Assembly (NCBI GenBank): GCA_945898275.1
Contig: CAMDHZ010000007.1
Coordinates: 93,855-157,854, forward strand
Reading direction: 5' to 3'
Source of the DNA: Chitinophaga pinensis
GTDB lineage: Bacteria; Bacteroidota; Bacteroidia; UKL13-3
Length of the DNA: 64,000 nt
Every line of letters starts with the position of its first letter. The stretch's first letter is position 1. The notes below the pieces were generated by a model. It was not told where the DNA came from, did no database searches, and was given only the letters and a program-made list of their open reading frames with translations. The translations under genes were made by a program, and so were the position numbers. Positions 8,534-16,731 of the stretch are shown here, piece by piece.

Positions 8534-10300
8534 ATGATAGCTTTCGAAAAATATTTGCTACTTTCTACTTTTTTGCTGTTGATTATTTTCCTCATAATCG
8601 ATAAGTGGAAACCAAGTATTTTATTTGGAGGTTCTTCTATTTTATTACTTTCCTTTGGTATTATAACACCTACAGAATTTCTCTCTGGATTTGCAAATGA
8701 ATCCATCATCACTATTTTTTTATTATTGGCATTAACTTCAATATTGAATGAATACTTTAACATTTCTTATCTATTCAACAACTACCTAAAAAATGTTAAT
8801 ACAACAAAAGGCTATTTATTAAAAATGGGAGCTGGAGTTAGCGTATTATCTTCATTTATAAATAATACTCCTATCGTTGCAATGTTGCTTCCTATGGTTT
8901 ATGAAGGAGGTAAAAAAAGAAACATTTCACCATCCTTACTGCTAATTCCGCTATCGTATATTACTGTTTTGGGAGGGATGATTACCGTAATTGGCACTTC
9001 AACCAATTTGGTATTAAATGGGTTAATTGTTTCAAAAGGGTTGGAACCTCTACAATCACTTGATTATTTTGTACCAGGAGTCTTAGTAACCATAATTGGG
9101 GTTTTGTTTATCTCATTGATGGGTTACAAATTGCTTCCAAAAAATAAAGATGTGATTTCAGAAGCAAAAGCTAACCTCAAGGAATACATTGTAGAAACTG
9201 AAATTGAAGCAAACTCAAAATTGATTGGGAAGTCGGTTATTGAGGCAGGGCTAAGGAATTTAGATGGAATTTTTCTAATAGAAATAATTAGAAACAATTC
9301 AGTTATCAGTCCGGTTGAACCTAATGAAGTGCTACAAGGAAACGATAGGTTATTTTTTGTAGGAGAAACAGATAAAATCATAAATTTAATCAATGTAGAA
9401 CGTGGATTGTTGTTTCCTCAAAAAAGTCATGATAAGCAAAACCAAGGACTTGAAATTGTTGAAACTGTTATTCCGGCCAACTCTGAATTAGTAGGAAGAA
9501 GTTTAAAAGAGTTTCAATTCAGAGATAAATACGATGCTGCTGTAATTGCAATACACAGAAATGGAGAAAGAGTAAGAGGAAAGATTGGGGAGGTGATTTT
9601 GGATAAAGGCGATTTACTGATGCTTTCAGTTGGAAAGAACTTTAATACCAAACAAAAATTTGATACAAACTTCTACTTAATTTCAATTTTAAAAAGAGCA
9701 AAACAAATCTCTAAACAAAAAAAATATATTATTCAAGTTTGTACCGCTTTTTTCTTGCTGTTAACACTATTGGGACTAATAAAGTTCTTCGTTTTTCTTG
9801 TATTAATTTTAACTGTTTTTACTGTCCTTGGCTACATTGATTTTGAGCAATTAAAAAAACAACTGAATTTAGAGCTATTCTCTGTCCTTGGTTGCTCAAT
9901 TGCAATTAGCACAGCCATTGTAAATTCTAGTTTAACCAAAGATTTAGAAATTTTAATTTCTAAAATGATTGATCTAAACAACCCCTCCTATTCCATTATT
10001 CTAATTTATTTTATAACCGTATTTATTACCTCATTTATAACTAACACGGCCACAGTGGCTATTATTTTCCCAATTGGATATGCCTTAATTGCGGCTTCAG
10101 GAATTAACCCAAATGCAATTTTTCTTGCCATTTCTTTTGGCGCATCTTGTTGTTTTCTCACACCAATTGGATATCAAACAAACTTAATGGTGCAAGGCCC
10201 AGGAAATTATAAGTTCGTAGATTATTTTAAACTTGGTATTCCTTTGACAATTATATATTCAACCCTTGTTCTAACTTGGATAATCTATTATTATTTATGA
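8534..10300 (+). CDS. SLC13/DASS-family anion permease with two RCK_C domains (probable sulfate transporter)
   Basis: A 588-residue inner-membrane protein. Hydrophobic segments at both ends flank a soluble centre (about residues 205-385) carrying two TrkA-C/RCK_C-like units, seen in ETEIEANSKLIGKSVIEAGL and ETVIPANSELVGRSLKEFQF. The paired SSFINNTPIVAMLLP and TSFITNTATVAIIFP are the duplicated SNT-type motifs that bind Na+ and anion in the DASS fold. Bacterial and algal members with this layout import sulfate. The placement between cysQ and cysC makes sulfate the likely substrate here, but the sequence alone does not prove it. Its stop overlaps the cysC start (ATGA), showing co-translation. 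Confidence 0.87.
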   Translation: MIAFEKYLLLSTFLLLIIFLIIDKWKPSILFGGSSILLLSFGIITPTEFLSGFANESIITIFLLLALTSILNEYFNISYLFNNYLKNVNTTKGYLLKMGAGVSVLSSFINNTPIVAMLLPMVYEGGKKRNISPSLLLIPLSYITVLGGMITVIGTSTNLVLNGLIVSKGLEPLQSLDYFVPGVLVTIIGVLFISLMGYKLLPKNKDVISEAKANLKEYIVETEIEANSKLIGKSVIEAGLRNLDGIFLIEIIRNNSVISPVEPNEVLQGNDRLFFVGETDKIINLINVERGLLFPQKSHDKQNQGLEIVETVIPANSELVGRSLKEFQFRDKYDAAVIAIHRNGERVRGKIGEVILDKGDLLMLSVGKNFNTKQKFDTNFYLISILKRAKQISKQKKYIIQVCTAFFLLLTLLGLIKFFVFLVLILTVFTVLGYIDFEQLKKQLNLELFSVLGCSIAISTAIVNSSLTKDLEILISKMIDLNNPSYSIILIYFITVFITSFITNTATVAIIFPIGYALIAASGINPNAIFLAISFGASCCFLTPIGYQTNLMVQGPGNYKFVDYFKLGIPLTIIYSTLVLTWIIYYYL

Positions 10301-10902
10301 TTGAAAAACAGCATATAACGCAACAAAATTATGCCATTGACAAGCATGCCAGAAACAAACAAAAGGGTCATAATTCATTTGTAATTTGGTTAACTGGCCT
10401 ATCTGGTTCTGGGAAATCTACCTTAGCAAATGAATTAGAAGTTGAACTATTCAATCGCAATATAAATGGCTATACCCTCGATGGAGATAACCTACGCGGT
10501 GGATTAAACAAGGACTTAACTTTCTCTGAAACCGATAGGGAAGAAAATATCAGAAGAGTAGCCGAGGTATCAAAAATTTTAATGAATGCGGGAACAATTG
10601 TTATTTCGGCCTTTATTTCTCCCTTTGAAAAGGATAGAAGTATGGCAAAAGAAATAATTGGCAGCGATAATTTTATTGAAATTTATGTTGAATGTCCAAT
10701 TGACATTTGTGAATTAAGAGATGTGAAAGGCCTTTATAAAAAGGCAAGAAACGGAGAAATTTCAAATTTCACAGGAATTAGCAGTCCCTTCGAAACTCCA
10801 GCAAATCCTAACTTGGTTATCCATACAAATCGTGATTCGATTAAACAAAGTAGTGATAAAATTTTAGCATATATATTACCAAAACTTGTAATACATGAAT
10901 AA
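10297..10902 (+). CDS. cysC: Adenylylsulfate (APS) kinase CysC
   Basis: The enzyme phosphorylates APS at the 3' position to give PAPS. The protein has the Walker A loop WLTGLSGSGKST, the DGDNLRGGLNKDL substrate region, ISPFEKDR, and the C-terminal KGLYKKARNGEISNFTGI typical of CysC. The ORF track begins at 10276, but the ATG at 10297 overlaps the permease stop as ATGA and gives a normal ~201-residue protein, so I use it. The 3' end overlaps cysD by eight bases. A free-standing CysC is present, and the downstream CysN lacks a fused kinase domain, so the two together complete PAPS synthesis. Confidence 0.95.
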   Translation: MIEKQHITQQNYAIDKHARNKQKGHNSFVIWLTGLSGSGKSTLANELEVELFNRNINGYTLDGDNLRGGLNKDLTFSETDREENIRRVAEVSKILMNAGTIVISAFISPFEKDRSMAKEIIGSDNFIEIYVECPIDICELRDVKGLYKKARNGEISNFTGISSPFETPANPNLVIHTNRDSIKQSSDKILAYILPKLVIHE

Positions 10903-11800
10903 CTATCTTTTAAAACATTTACAGGAATTAGAGTCTGAATCAATTTATATCATGAGAGAGGTTTTTTCTCAGTTCGAAAACCCTGTTATACTTTTTTCAG
11001 GCGGAAAGGATAGCATTGTATTAACGCATTTAGCAAGAAAAGCCTTTTGGCCAGCAAAAATTCCATTTCCACTATTGCATATAGATACAGGTCATAACTT
11101 CCCAGAAACCTTAACTTATCGAGATTGGATGGTCAATGAAATTGGAGCTAGGTTAATAATCGGTTCGGTTCAAAACTCAATAGATTTAGGTCGAACCAAA
11201 GAAGAGTCTGGACTTAATGCAAGCAGAAATGCCTTACAAACCATAACGCTTTTAGATGCAATTACTGAACACAAGTTCGACGCCTGTCTAGGTGGCGCAA
11301 GGCGTGATGAAGAAAAGGCAAGAGCCAAGGAAAGAATCTTTTCGCATAGAGATGAGTTTGGCCAATGGAATCCTAAAAACCAAAGACCTGAGCTATGGAA
11401 TTTATTCAATGGTAATAAGCTATTAGACGAACATTTTCGGGTTTTTCCTATTAGTAACTGGACAGAAATGGATGTTTGGCAATACATTTTGGCTGAAAAT
11501 ATTAGTCTGCCAAGTTTATATTTTGCACATGAAAGAGAAGTGTTTGAAAGGAACAAAACCTTACTTTCTGTTTCTCCTTACCTCACCTTGCGCGAAGGAG
11601 AAAAAGCCATTAAAAAAGTAGTTAGGTATCGCACTTGTGGCGACATGACAATTACTGGGGCTATTGAATCTGAAGCGGAAACCTTGGAAGAAATTATTAT
11701 TGAAGTGGCGGCATCAAGGCTTACTGAGAGAGGCAATAGAGAGGATGATAAACGCTCTGAGACAAGCATGGAAGATCGTAAAAAGCAAGGGTACTTTTAA
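10895..11800 (+). CDS. cysD: Sulfate adenylyltransferase subunit 2 CysD
   Basis: 301 residues, the catalytic subunit of heterodimeric ATP sulfurylase, which forms APS from sulfate and ATP. The PP-loop ILFSGGKDSIVLTHLA is present, followed by PFPLLHIDTGHNFPETL, GGARRDEEKARAKERIFS and the C-terminal RYRTCGDMTITGAIES, all standard for CysD. The gene overlaps cysC upstream by eight bases, and its TAA shares a base with the first ATG of cysN. It works with CysN, whose GTPase activity drives APS formation. Confidence 0.96.
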   Translation: MNNYLLKHLQELESESIYIMREVFSQFENPVILFSGGKDSIVLTHLARKAFWPAKIPFPLLHIDTGHNFPETLTYRDWMVNEIGARLIIGSVQNSIDLGRTKEESGLNASRNALQTITLLDAITEHKFDACLGGARRDEEKARAKERIFSHRDEFGQWNPKNQRPELWNLFNGNKLLDEHFRVFPISNWTEMDVWQYILAENISLPSLYFAHEREVFERNKTLLSVSPYLTLREGEKAIKKVVRYRTCGDMTITGAIESEAETLEEIIIEVAASRLTERGNREDDKRSETSMEDRKKQGYF

Positions 11801-13077
11801 TGATGATACAAATGAACAACGAATCCTATTTGAATATGGAATTACTGCGGTTTACCACAGCTGGCAGTGTGGATGATGGAAAAAGCACGCTTATTGGTAG
11901 ACTTTTATACGATTCAAAATCCATATTTCAAGACCAACTCGAAAGCATTACTAAAATATCGAACCGCAAAGGTTTAGACCATTTAGACTTATCTCTGCTC
12001 ACAGACGGACTTAAAGATGAAAGAGAACAAGGCATAACCATTGAGGTGGCTTATAGATATTTTGCAACACCCAAAAGAAAATTCATTATTGCAGATACCC
12101 CAGGGCATATACAATATACGCGAAACATGGTTACAGGCGCATCCACTGCGAATGTTGCTTTAATTTTAATTGATGCGAGAAAAGGGGTAATTGAGCAAAC
12201 GTATAGACATAGTTTTATCGCTTCCTTGCTTCAGATTCCACATTTAATTGTATGTGTCAATAAAATGGACTTGGTAAATTATGAGGAAGAAGTGTTTAAT
12301 ACAATTGTAACCAATTATAAAAACTTTGCTTCTAAACTCGATGTAAAGGATATTTGCTTTATCCCAATCAGTGCTTTAAATGGAGACAATGTTGTAAATA
12401 GATCTTCTAACATGAATTGGTATGAGGGTTCAACCTTAATGTATACCTTAGAAAATATGCATATAGGTTCAGACCAAAACCATTTAGACCCACGATTTCC
12501 TGTACAAACAATTATTAGGCCTCATTCCAATGAATTCCACGACCATAGGGCTTATGCAGGAAGAATTGAAGGAGGCGTATTTAGAAAAGGAGAAGAGGTT
12601 TTGCTGCTTCCAAGTGGTTTGAAAAGTAAAATCAATTCCATTTATTATGGAGATAAAGAAATATCAGAAGCCTTCCCTCCTATGTCTGTTTCTATGACCT
12701 TGTGCGATGAAATTGACATTAGTAGAGGAGATATTTTTGTAAAGCAAAATAACCAACCAAACGCCTCGCAAGACTTAGAAGTGATGTTTTGTTGGCTCAA
12801 CCAAAGTCCTTTGAACTTATCTGGTAAATATTTATTGAAGCATACTACCAATAGTGTAAGAGCTATTTTTAAAGAGATAATTTACAAACTTGATATTCAA
12901 ACCATCAGTAGAAACGAAATGGATAAGGAAATTGTATCCAATGACATTTTCAGAGCAAAAATTAGAACAACCAAACCCTTGTTTTTTGACCCATATCGTA
13001 AAAATAGAAATACGGGTAGTTTAATTTTAATTGATGAAATAACCAATGAAACCTTGGCTGCTGGGATGATTGTGTAA
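11800..13077 (+). CDS. cysN: Sulfate adenylyltransferase subunit 1 (GTPase) CysN
   Basis: 425 residues, an EF-Tu-like GTPase that couples GTP hydrolysis to APS synthesis by CysD. The G1 loop is TAGSVDDGKSTLIGRLLYDS, the G3 motif is ADTPGHIQYTRNMVTGAS and the G4 motif is NKMDLV; beta-barrel domains follow. Length matches a stand-alone CysN with no CysC fusion. The start is uncertain: ATG codons occur at 11800, 11803 and 11812, the first overlapping the cysD stop; I keep 11800. This is the last gene of the PAPS operon. No reductase genes (cysH, cysI, cysJ) follow. Confidence 0.95.
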   Translation: MMIQMNNESYLNMELLRFTTAGSVDDGKSTLIGRLLYDSKSIFQDQLESITKISNRKGLDHLDLSLLTDGLKDEREQGITIEVAYRYFATPKRKFIIADTPGHIQYTRNMVTGASTANVALILIDARKGVIEQTYRHSFIASLLQIPHLIVCVNKMDLVNYEEEVFNTIVTNYKNFASKLDVKDICFIPISALNGDNVVNRSSNMNWYEGSTLMYTLENMHIGSDQNHLDPRFPVQTIIRPHSNEFHDHRAYAGRIEGGVFRKGEEVLLLPSGLKSKINSIYYGDKEISEAFPPMSVSMTLCDEIDISRGDIFVKQNNQPNASQDLEVMFCWLNQSPLNLSGKYLLKHTTNSVRAIFKEIIYKLDIQTISRNEMDKEIVSNDIFRAKIRTTKPLFFDPYRKNRNTGSLILIDEITNETLAAGMIV

Positions 13078-13128
13078 GCTTTTTGGCTAATTTAAAAAAA
13101 AATATATCTTGGCTGAAAATATATAGAA

Positions 13129-14241
13129 ATGAATTTTTTAAAAGTCCTCTCCTATTTTAGTTTAAAAAACGAACTTGAAAGCTATGTTGAACTCAATGAA
13201 AAAATTGAATCTGGTGTAGTTTTTAAAGGAACCAATTTATGGGTTTTGGTGTTTGCCATTTTTCTTGCCTCATTAGGATTAAATGTTAATTCCCCCGCGG
13301 TTATCATTGGTGCCATGCTGGTTTCACCATTGATGGGCCCAATCATGGGAATAGGATTTTCGATGGGTACTTATAATTTTTTATTGCTAAAAAAGTCTGC
13401 AAGAAACTTTGGTTTTGCCATCATTACCGCCTTAGTTACCTCAACAATATTCTTTATTTTTTCTCCTATTCATGAAGCGCATTCAGAACTATTGGCTCGA
13501 ACCAAACCCAATTTTTACGATGTTTTAATCGCTTTATTTGGTGGATTGGCAGGCATATTTGGAACAGCCAGCAGACAAAAAGGAAATGTATTGCCAGGCG
13601 TGGCAATTGCCACAGCACTGATGCCGCCTTTATGCACAGCAGGATATGGCTTATCTGACCTTAACCCAGAAATATTTTTTGGAGCCTTGTTTTTATTTAC
13701 AATCAACACCGTTTTTATTGCTTGGGCAACTTATTTGGGGACTCGCTTTTTTAAAACACCATTGTTTCAATACCCAGAAATAGAAAGAGAAAAGAAGGCA
13801 AAAAGGTATATGTATGGTTTATTGTTGCTTACGCTAATACCAAGCATTTACTTTGCTTATGATGCAGTTCAAAAGAATAATTTCAAACAAAATGCAACAA
13901 GGTTTGTGAATGAATTAAATGTGTCAAACGGAACTTTTCTCATCAAACATGCCATCGATGAAAATGGTAAAAGTATTGAATTAACTTTTGCAGGCGCTGG
14001 GATTGACAGTGTTTACAAAGAATCCTTAAAGGAGAAATTAAGTCTTTATCAATTAAAAGAAGCCAAGCTAACTATAAGTCAAAGTATGAATTTCTTAGAT
14101 GCAAATAAAGGAAACAAAAGTATCCAAGATTTGAATGCTACTATAGCATCTCTTAAAGCTGAAATGGCTTTATTACAAGAATCTATGCGTAAATTACAAG
14201 CTCAAAGCATGAAAGATTCTAGTGGTAACCATGCTCAATAA
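13129..14241 (+). CDS. DUF389 (TIGR00341-type) membrane protein
   Basis: 370 residues. The first two thirds are hydrophobic with about six membrane segments and the conserved DUF389 sequence NSPAVIIGAMLVSPLMGPIMGIG near residue 55, and LPGVAIATALMPPLCTAGYGL near residue 160. The last ~120 residues are soluble and end in a short coiled-coil-like stretch (ATIASLKAEMALLQESMRKLQ). The biochemical role of the family is not established. It starts 51 bases after cysN on the same strand and could be read through from the sulfate operon, but the gap and the unrelated family make a functional link doubtful. Confidence 0.87.
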   Translation: MNFLKVLSYFSLKNELESYVELNEKIESGVVFKGTNLWVLVFAIFLASLGLNVNSPAVIIGAMLVSPLMGPIMGIGFSMGTYNFLLLKKSARNFGFAIITALVTSTIFFIFSPIHEAHSELLARTKPNFYDVLIALFGGLAGIFGTASRQKGNVLPGVAIATALMPPLCTAGYGLSDLNPEIFFGALFLFTINTVFIAWATYLGTRFFKTPLFQYPEIEREKKAKRYMYGLLLLTLIPSIYFAYDAVQKNNFKQNATRFVNELNVSNGTFLIKHAIDENGKSIELTFAGAGIDSVYKESLKEKLSLYQLKEAKLTISQSMNFLDANKGNKSIQDLNATIASLKAEMALLQESMRKLQAQSMKDSSGNHAQ

Positions 14242-14248
14242 TATTAAA

Positions 14249-15805
14249 ATGAAAAAAATAATACTCAACTGCCTTTTCATAGTTCTTAGTGTTAACTCCT
14301 TTTCTCAAAACACTTTTGTAAGAGATTCATTAGACAATTATATCAAAAGAGAAATGGAGAGATGGCAAGTTCCGGGCCTAGCCATAGCCATTGTAAAGGA
14401 TGGAAAGGTTGTGCTTGCCAAGGGATATGGTGTTACCGCTATTCAAAATCCCAAAAAGGTGAATGAACTTACCTTGTTTCAAATTGCTTCTAACTCTAAA
14501 GCCTTTACTGGAACAGCCGTTGCGCAATTGCACGAAGAAAAAAAGATTCATTTAGACTCGGCGGCCACAAAATACTTACCTTATTTTAAACTGTTTGAAC
14601 CAAGCTCCACTCAACTGTGTACGGTGCGCGATTTATTGACACATCGCATTGGCCATGGCACCTTTCAAGGCGATTTTTTAAACTGGGGAAGCAACTTAAC
14701 ACGCAAAGAAATTGTAGAAAAAATGAGCCTTACCCAACCTAAGTATCCCTTTAGATATACTTATGGTTATTGCAATGCAGGCTATATTGCAGCAGGTGAA
14801 ATTATTCTGGCATCAAGCGGATTAACTTGGGATGAGTACCTAAACACAAAGTATTTTCAACCTTTGGAAATGAAGCATACCAATACCTCTTATGCAACCA
14901 TGAATACAGATGCAAATGCATGTGCACCACACACACTTTACCAAGGAACACTAACGCAAATTCCCTTAGCAAATATCGACAATATGGGAGCCTCTGCAGC
15001 TGTAAATTCTTGTGCAGCAGACATGGCCAATTGGTTGATCATGCAATTAAACAATGGAACCTTCAACGGTAAAAGTATTGTTTCTTCAGCAGTACTAAGA
15101 GAAACTAGGAAATCTCAAATGGTGGTTAGGGATGTTAATTCAAAGATATTTTCTGGCAAGCATTTCAATAACTATGGACTTGGCTGGGCAAGTTCTGATT
15201 ATTATGGCAAACGCGTTTATGAGCACAGTGGCGGAGCGAATGGTTTTGTAACCAAAACAGAATTTATGCCCGAAGAAAACTTAGGTGTTTTGGTTTATAC
15301 GAATTCCGATGCAAACTCTTTGTACGATGCCCTACCCAAACAAATATTAGAAGCTTACTTAAACCTGCCTTACAGAAATATCAGTCAGATTTATTTTGAT
15401 GCAGGTGCAGAAAGTAGGGAAAAAGAGTTAAGGGCTACAGACAGCTTAATAGCCATGGCAGCTAGTTCAAGGCCAGAAGATTTTGATACAAAACGATTAA
15501 TTGGATATTATCAAAATGTCTTTTATGGAAAGATTGCCTTGTTTGAACGCAAAGGTAAATTGATGTTGTGGATGGAACATCACCCTAAAAACATAGCCAC
15601 CTTAAGTTATTTAGATGAAAATAAATTTGTTACCGTTTACTCAGACTTAACTTGTGGAATTGAGTTGAGTAAAGTTAAGTTAGAGAACAATAAACCACAG
15701 TCTATTACCATAAAGGTTAATGACTTTATTGACTACGAATCCTACGAGTTTGAATTTATTGGCATCCCTAAGGATGTAAAGTTTCCACCGGAAATACCGC
15801 GTTAG
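14249..15805 (+). CDS. Secreted serine hydrolase, beta-lactamase/class C family
   Basis: About 518 residues with a signal peptide (IILNCLFIVLSVNSFSQ). The catalytic SxxK is in QIASNSKAFTGT, the Tyr motif is in TYGYCNAGYIAAGE (YxN), and HSGGANGF replaces the KTG box, as in esterase-type and peptidase-type class C homologues. The C-terminal ~100 residues form a separate beta-rich unit resembling DUF3471. It acts in the periplasm; likely substrates are peptides or esters rather than antibiotics. The ORF track begins at 14222, inside the DUF389 gene; the ATG at 14249 gives a proper signal peptide with no overlap. Its 3' end overlaps the convergent HMG-CoA lyase-like gene by 38 bases. Confidence 0.88.
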   Translation: MKKIILNCLFIVLSVNSFSQNTFVRDSLDNYIKREMERWQVPGLAIAIVKDGKVVLAKGYGVTAIQNPKKVNELTLFQIASNSKAFTGTAVAQLHEEKKIHLDSAATKYLPYFKLFEPSSTQLCTVRDLLTHRIGHGTFQGDFLNWGSNLTRKEIVEKMSLTQPKYPFRYTYGYCNAGYIAAGEIILASSGLTWDEYLNTKYFQPLEMKHTNTSYATMNTDANACAPHTLYQGTLTQIPLANIDNMGASAAVNSCAADMANWLIMQLNNGTFNGKSIVSSAVLRETRKSQMVVRDVNSKIFSGKHFNNYGLGWASSDYYGKRVYEHSGGANGFVTKTEFMPEENLGVLVYTNSDANSLYDALPKQILEAYLNLPYRNISQIYFDAGAESREKELRATDSLIAMAASSRPEDFDTKRLIGYYQNVFYGKIALFERKGKLMLWMEHHPKNIATLSYLDENKFVTVYSDLTCGIELSKVKLENNKPQSITIKVNDFIDYESYEFEFIGIPKDVKFPPEIPR

Positions 15806-16637
15806 CCATTAGCATTGCTTCTTCAAAAACTGCTCTATTTATACCGTGGTTAATACTTTTAGCATCTAAATAGGCTAACACATTTTCCATTGGCATGTTT
15901 CCAGTGAGCGAATCAGCGGCCATTGGGCAGCCGCCAAAACCTTTGATAGCACCATCAAATCGGCGACAACCGCCTTCCCATGCAGCAACAACCTTCTCTT
16001 CCCAAGTATCGGGGGTGGTATGTAAATGGGCACCAAAGGTAATTTTAGGTAAGGCCGGAATTAATTCAGAAAAAATGGATTGAATAGACGCTGGCGTTCC
16101 AACGCCAATGGTATCACTTAAAGATAATATTTCAATTCCCATTTGTGCCATTTTCTCACTCCAATGGATTAATAAATCAGCATTCCAAGGGTCGCCATAA
16201 GGATTTCCAAAGCCCATACTTAAATAGACCACTAAGGTTTTCCCATGTTTTATACAAAGATTTTGAATCGCACTAACTGTTGCTAAGGAATCTTCAATAC
16301 TTGAATTGGTATTTCGTTGTTGAAAAGTCTCTGAAATTGAAAAAGGAAATCCTATATACTGGATTTGTTTATAATTACAGGCGGTTTCTGCCCCTCTTTG
16401 GTTGGCAACTATGGCTAAAAGTTTGGTTTGAATGCCATCTATGTTAAGTTTATTTAAAACTTCTGGGGTGTCTGCAAGCTGTGGAATTGCTTTTGGAGAG
16501 ACAAAACTTCCAAAGTCTAAACTGTGAAAACCCGCTCTCAGCAAGAGGTTTAGGTAGTTTACCTTGGTTTCGGTTGGGATAAATTGGTGTATGCCTTGCA
16601 TAGCATCCCTCGGACATTCAATTAGTTCTAGTGCCAT
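15768..16637 (-). CDS. Hydroxymethylglutaryl-CoA lyase-like enzyme
   Basis: About 289 residues with the HMGL-like TIM-barrel fold. The start MALELIECPRDAMQGIHQFIPT matches the usual N-terminus with its catalytic Arg-Asp, so I use the ATG at 16637 rather than 16667. FGAHLHTTPDTWEEKVVAAWEGG contains the metal-binding His-x-His, and IKGFGGCPMAADSLTGNMPMENVLAYL contains the catalytic Cys loop (GGCP.A....GN). The reaction would be cleavage of HMG-CoA to acetyl-CoA and acetoacetate, the last step of leucine degradation. No leucine-degradation genes are next to it. The 3' end overlaps the convergent hydrolase gene. Confidence 0.87.
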   Translation of the reverse strand: MALELIECPRDAMQGIHQFIPTETKVNYLNLLLRAGFHSLDFGSFVSPKAIPQLADTPEVLNKLNIDGIQTKLLAIVANQRGAETACNYKQIQYIGFPFSISETFQQRNTNSSIEDSLATVSAIQNLCIKHGKTLVVYLSMGFGNPYGDPWNADLLIHWSEKMAQMGIEILSLSDTIGVGTPASIQSIFSELIPALPKITFGAHLHTTPDTWEEKVVAAWEGGCRRFDGAIKGFGGCPMAADSLTGNMPMENVLAYLDAKSINHGINRAVFEEAMLMANAVFPVETLHP

Positions 16638-16687
16638 TAAAAGATAATTTTCAAAAAATACAAGCACAAAATTATGGCTTTAATCCC

Positions 16688-16695
16688 TATTTTTG
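16688..16695 (+). promoter_or_regulatory. Candidate Bacteroidota -7 promoter element (TATTTTTG)
   Basis: It matches TAnnTTTG exactly, 37 bases before the DUF349 gene start. No TTG -33 element is found at the usual spacing, so this is a tentative site. Confidence 0.4.
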
Positions 16696-16731
16696 ACGTC
16701 CTATAATTTAGAATCGTAAGTATAACGACAC

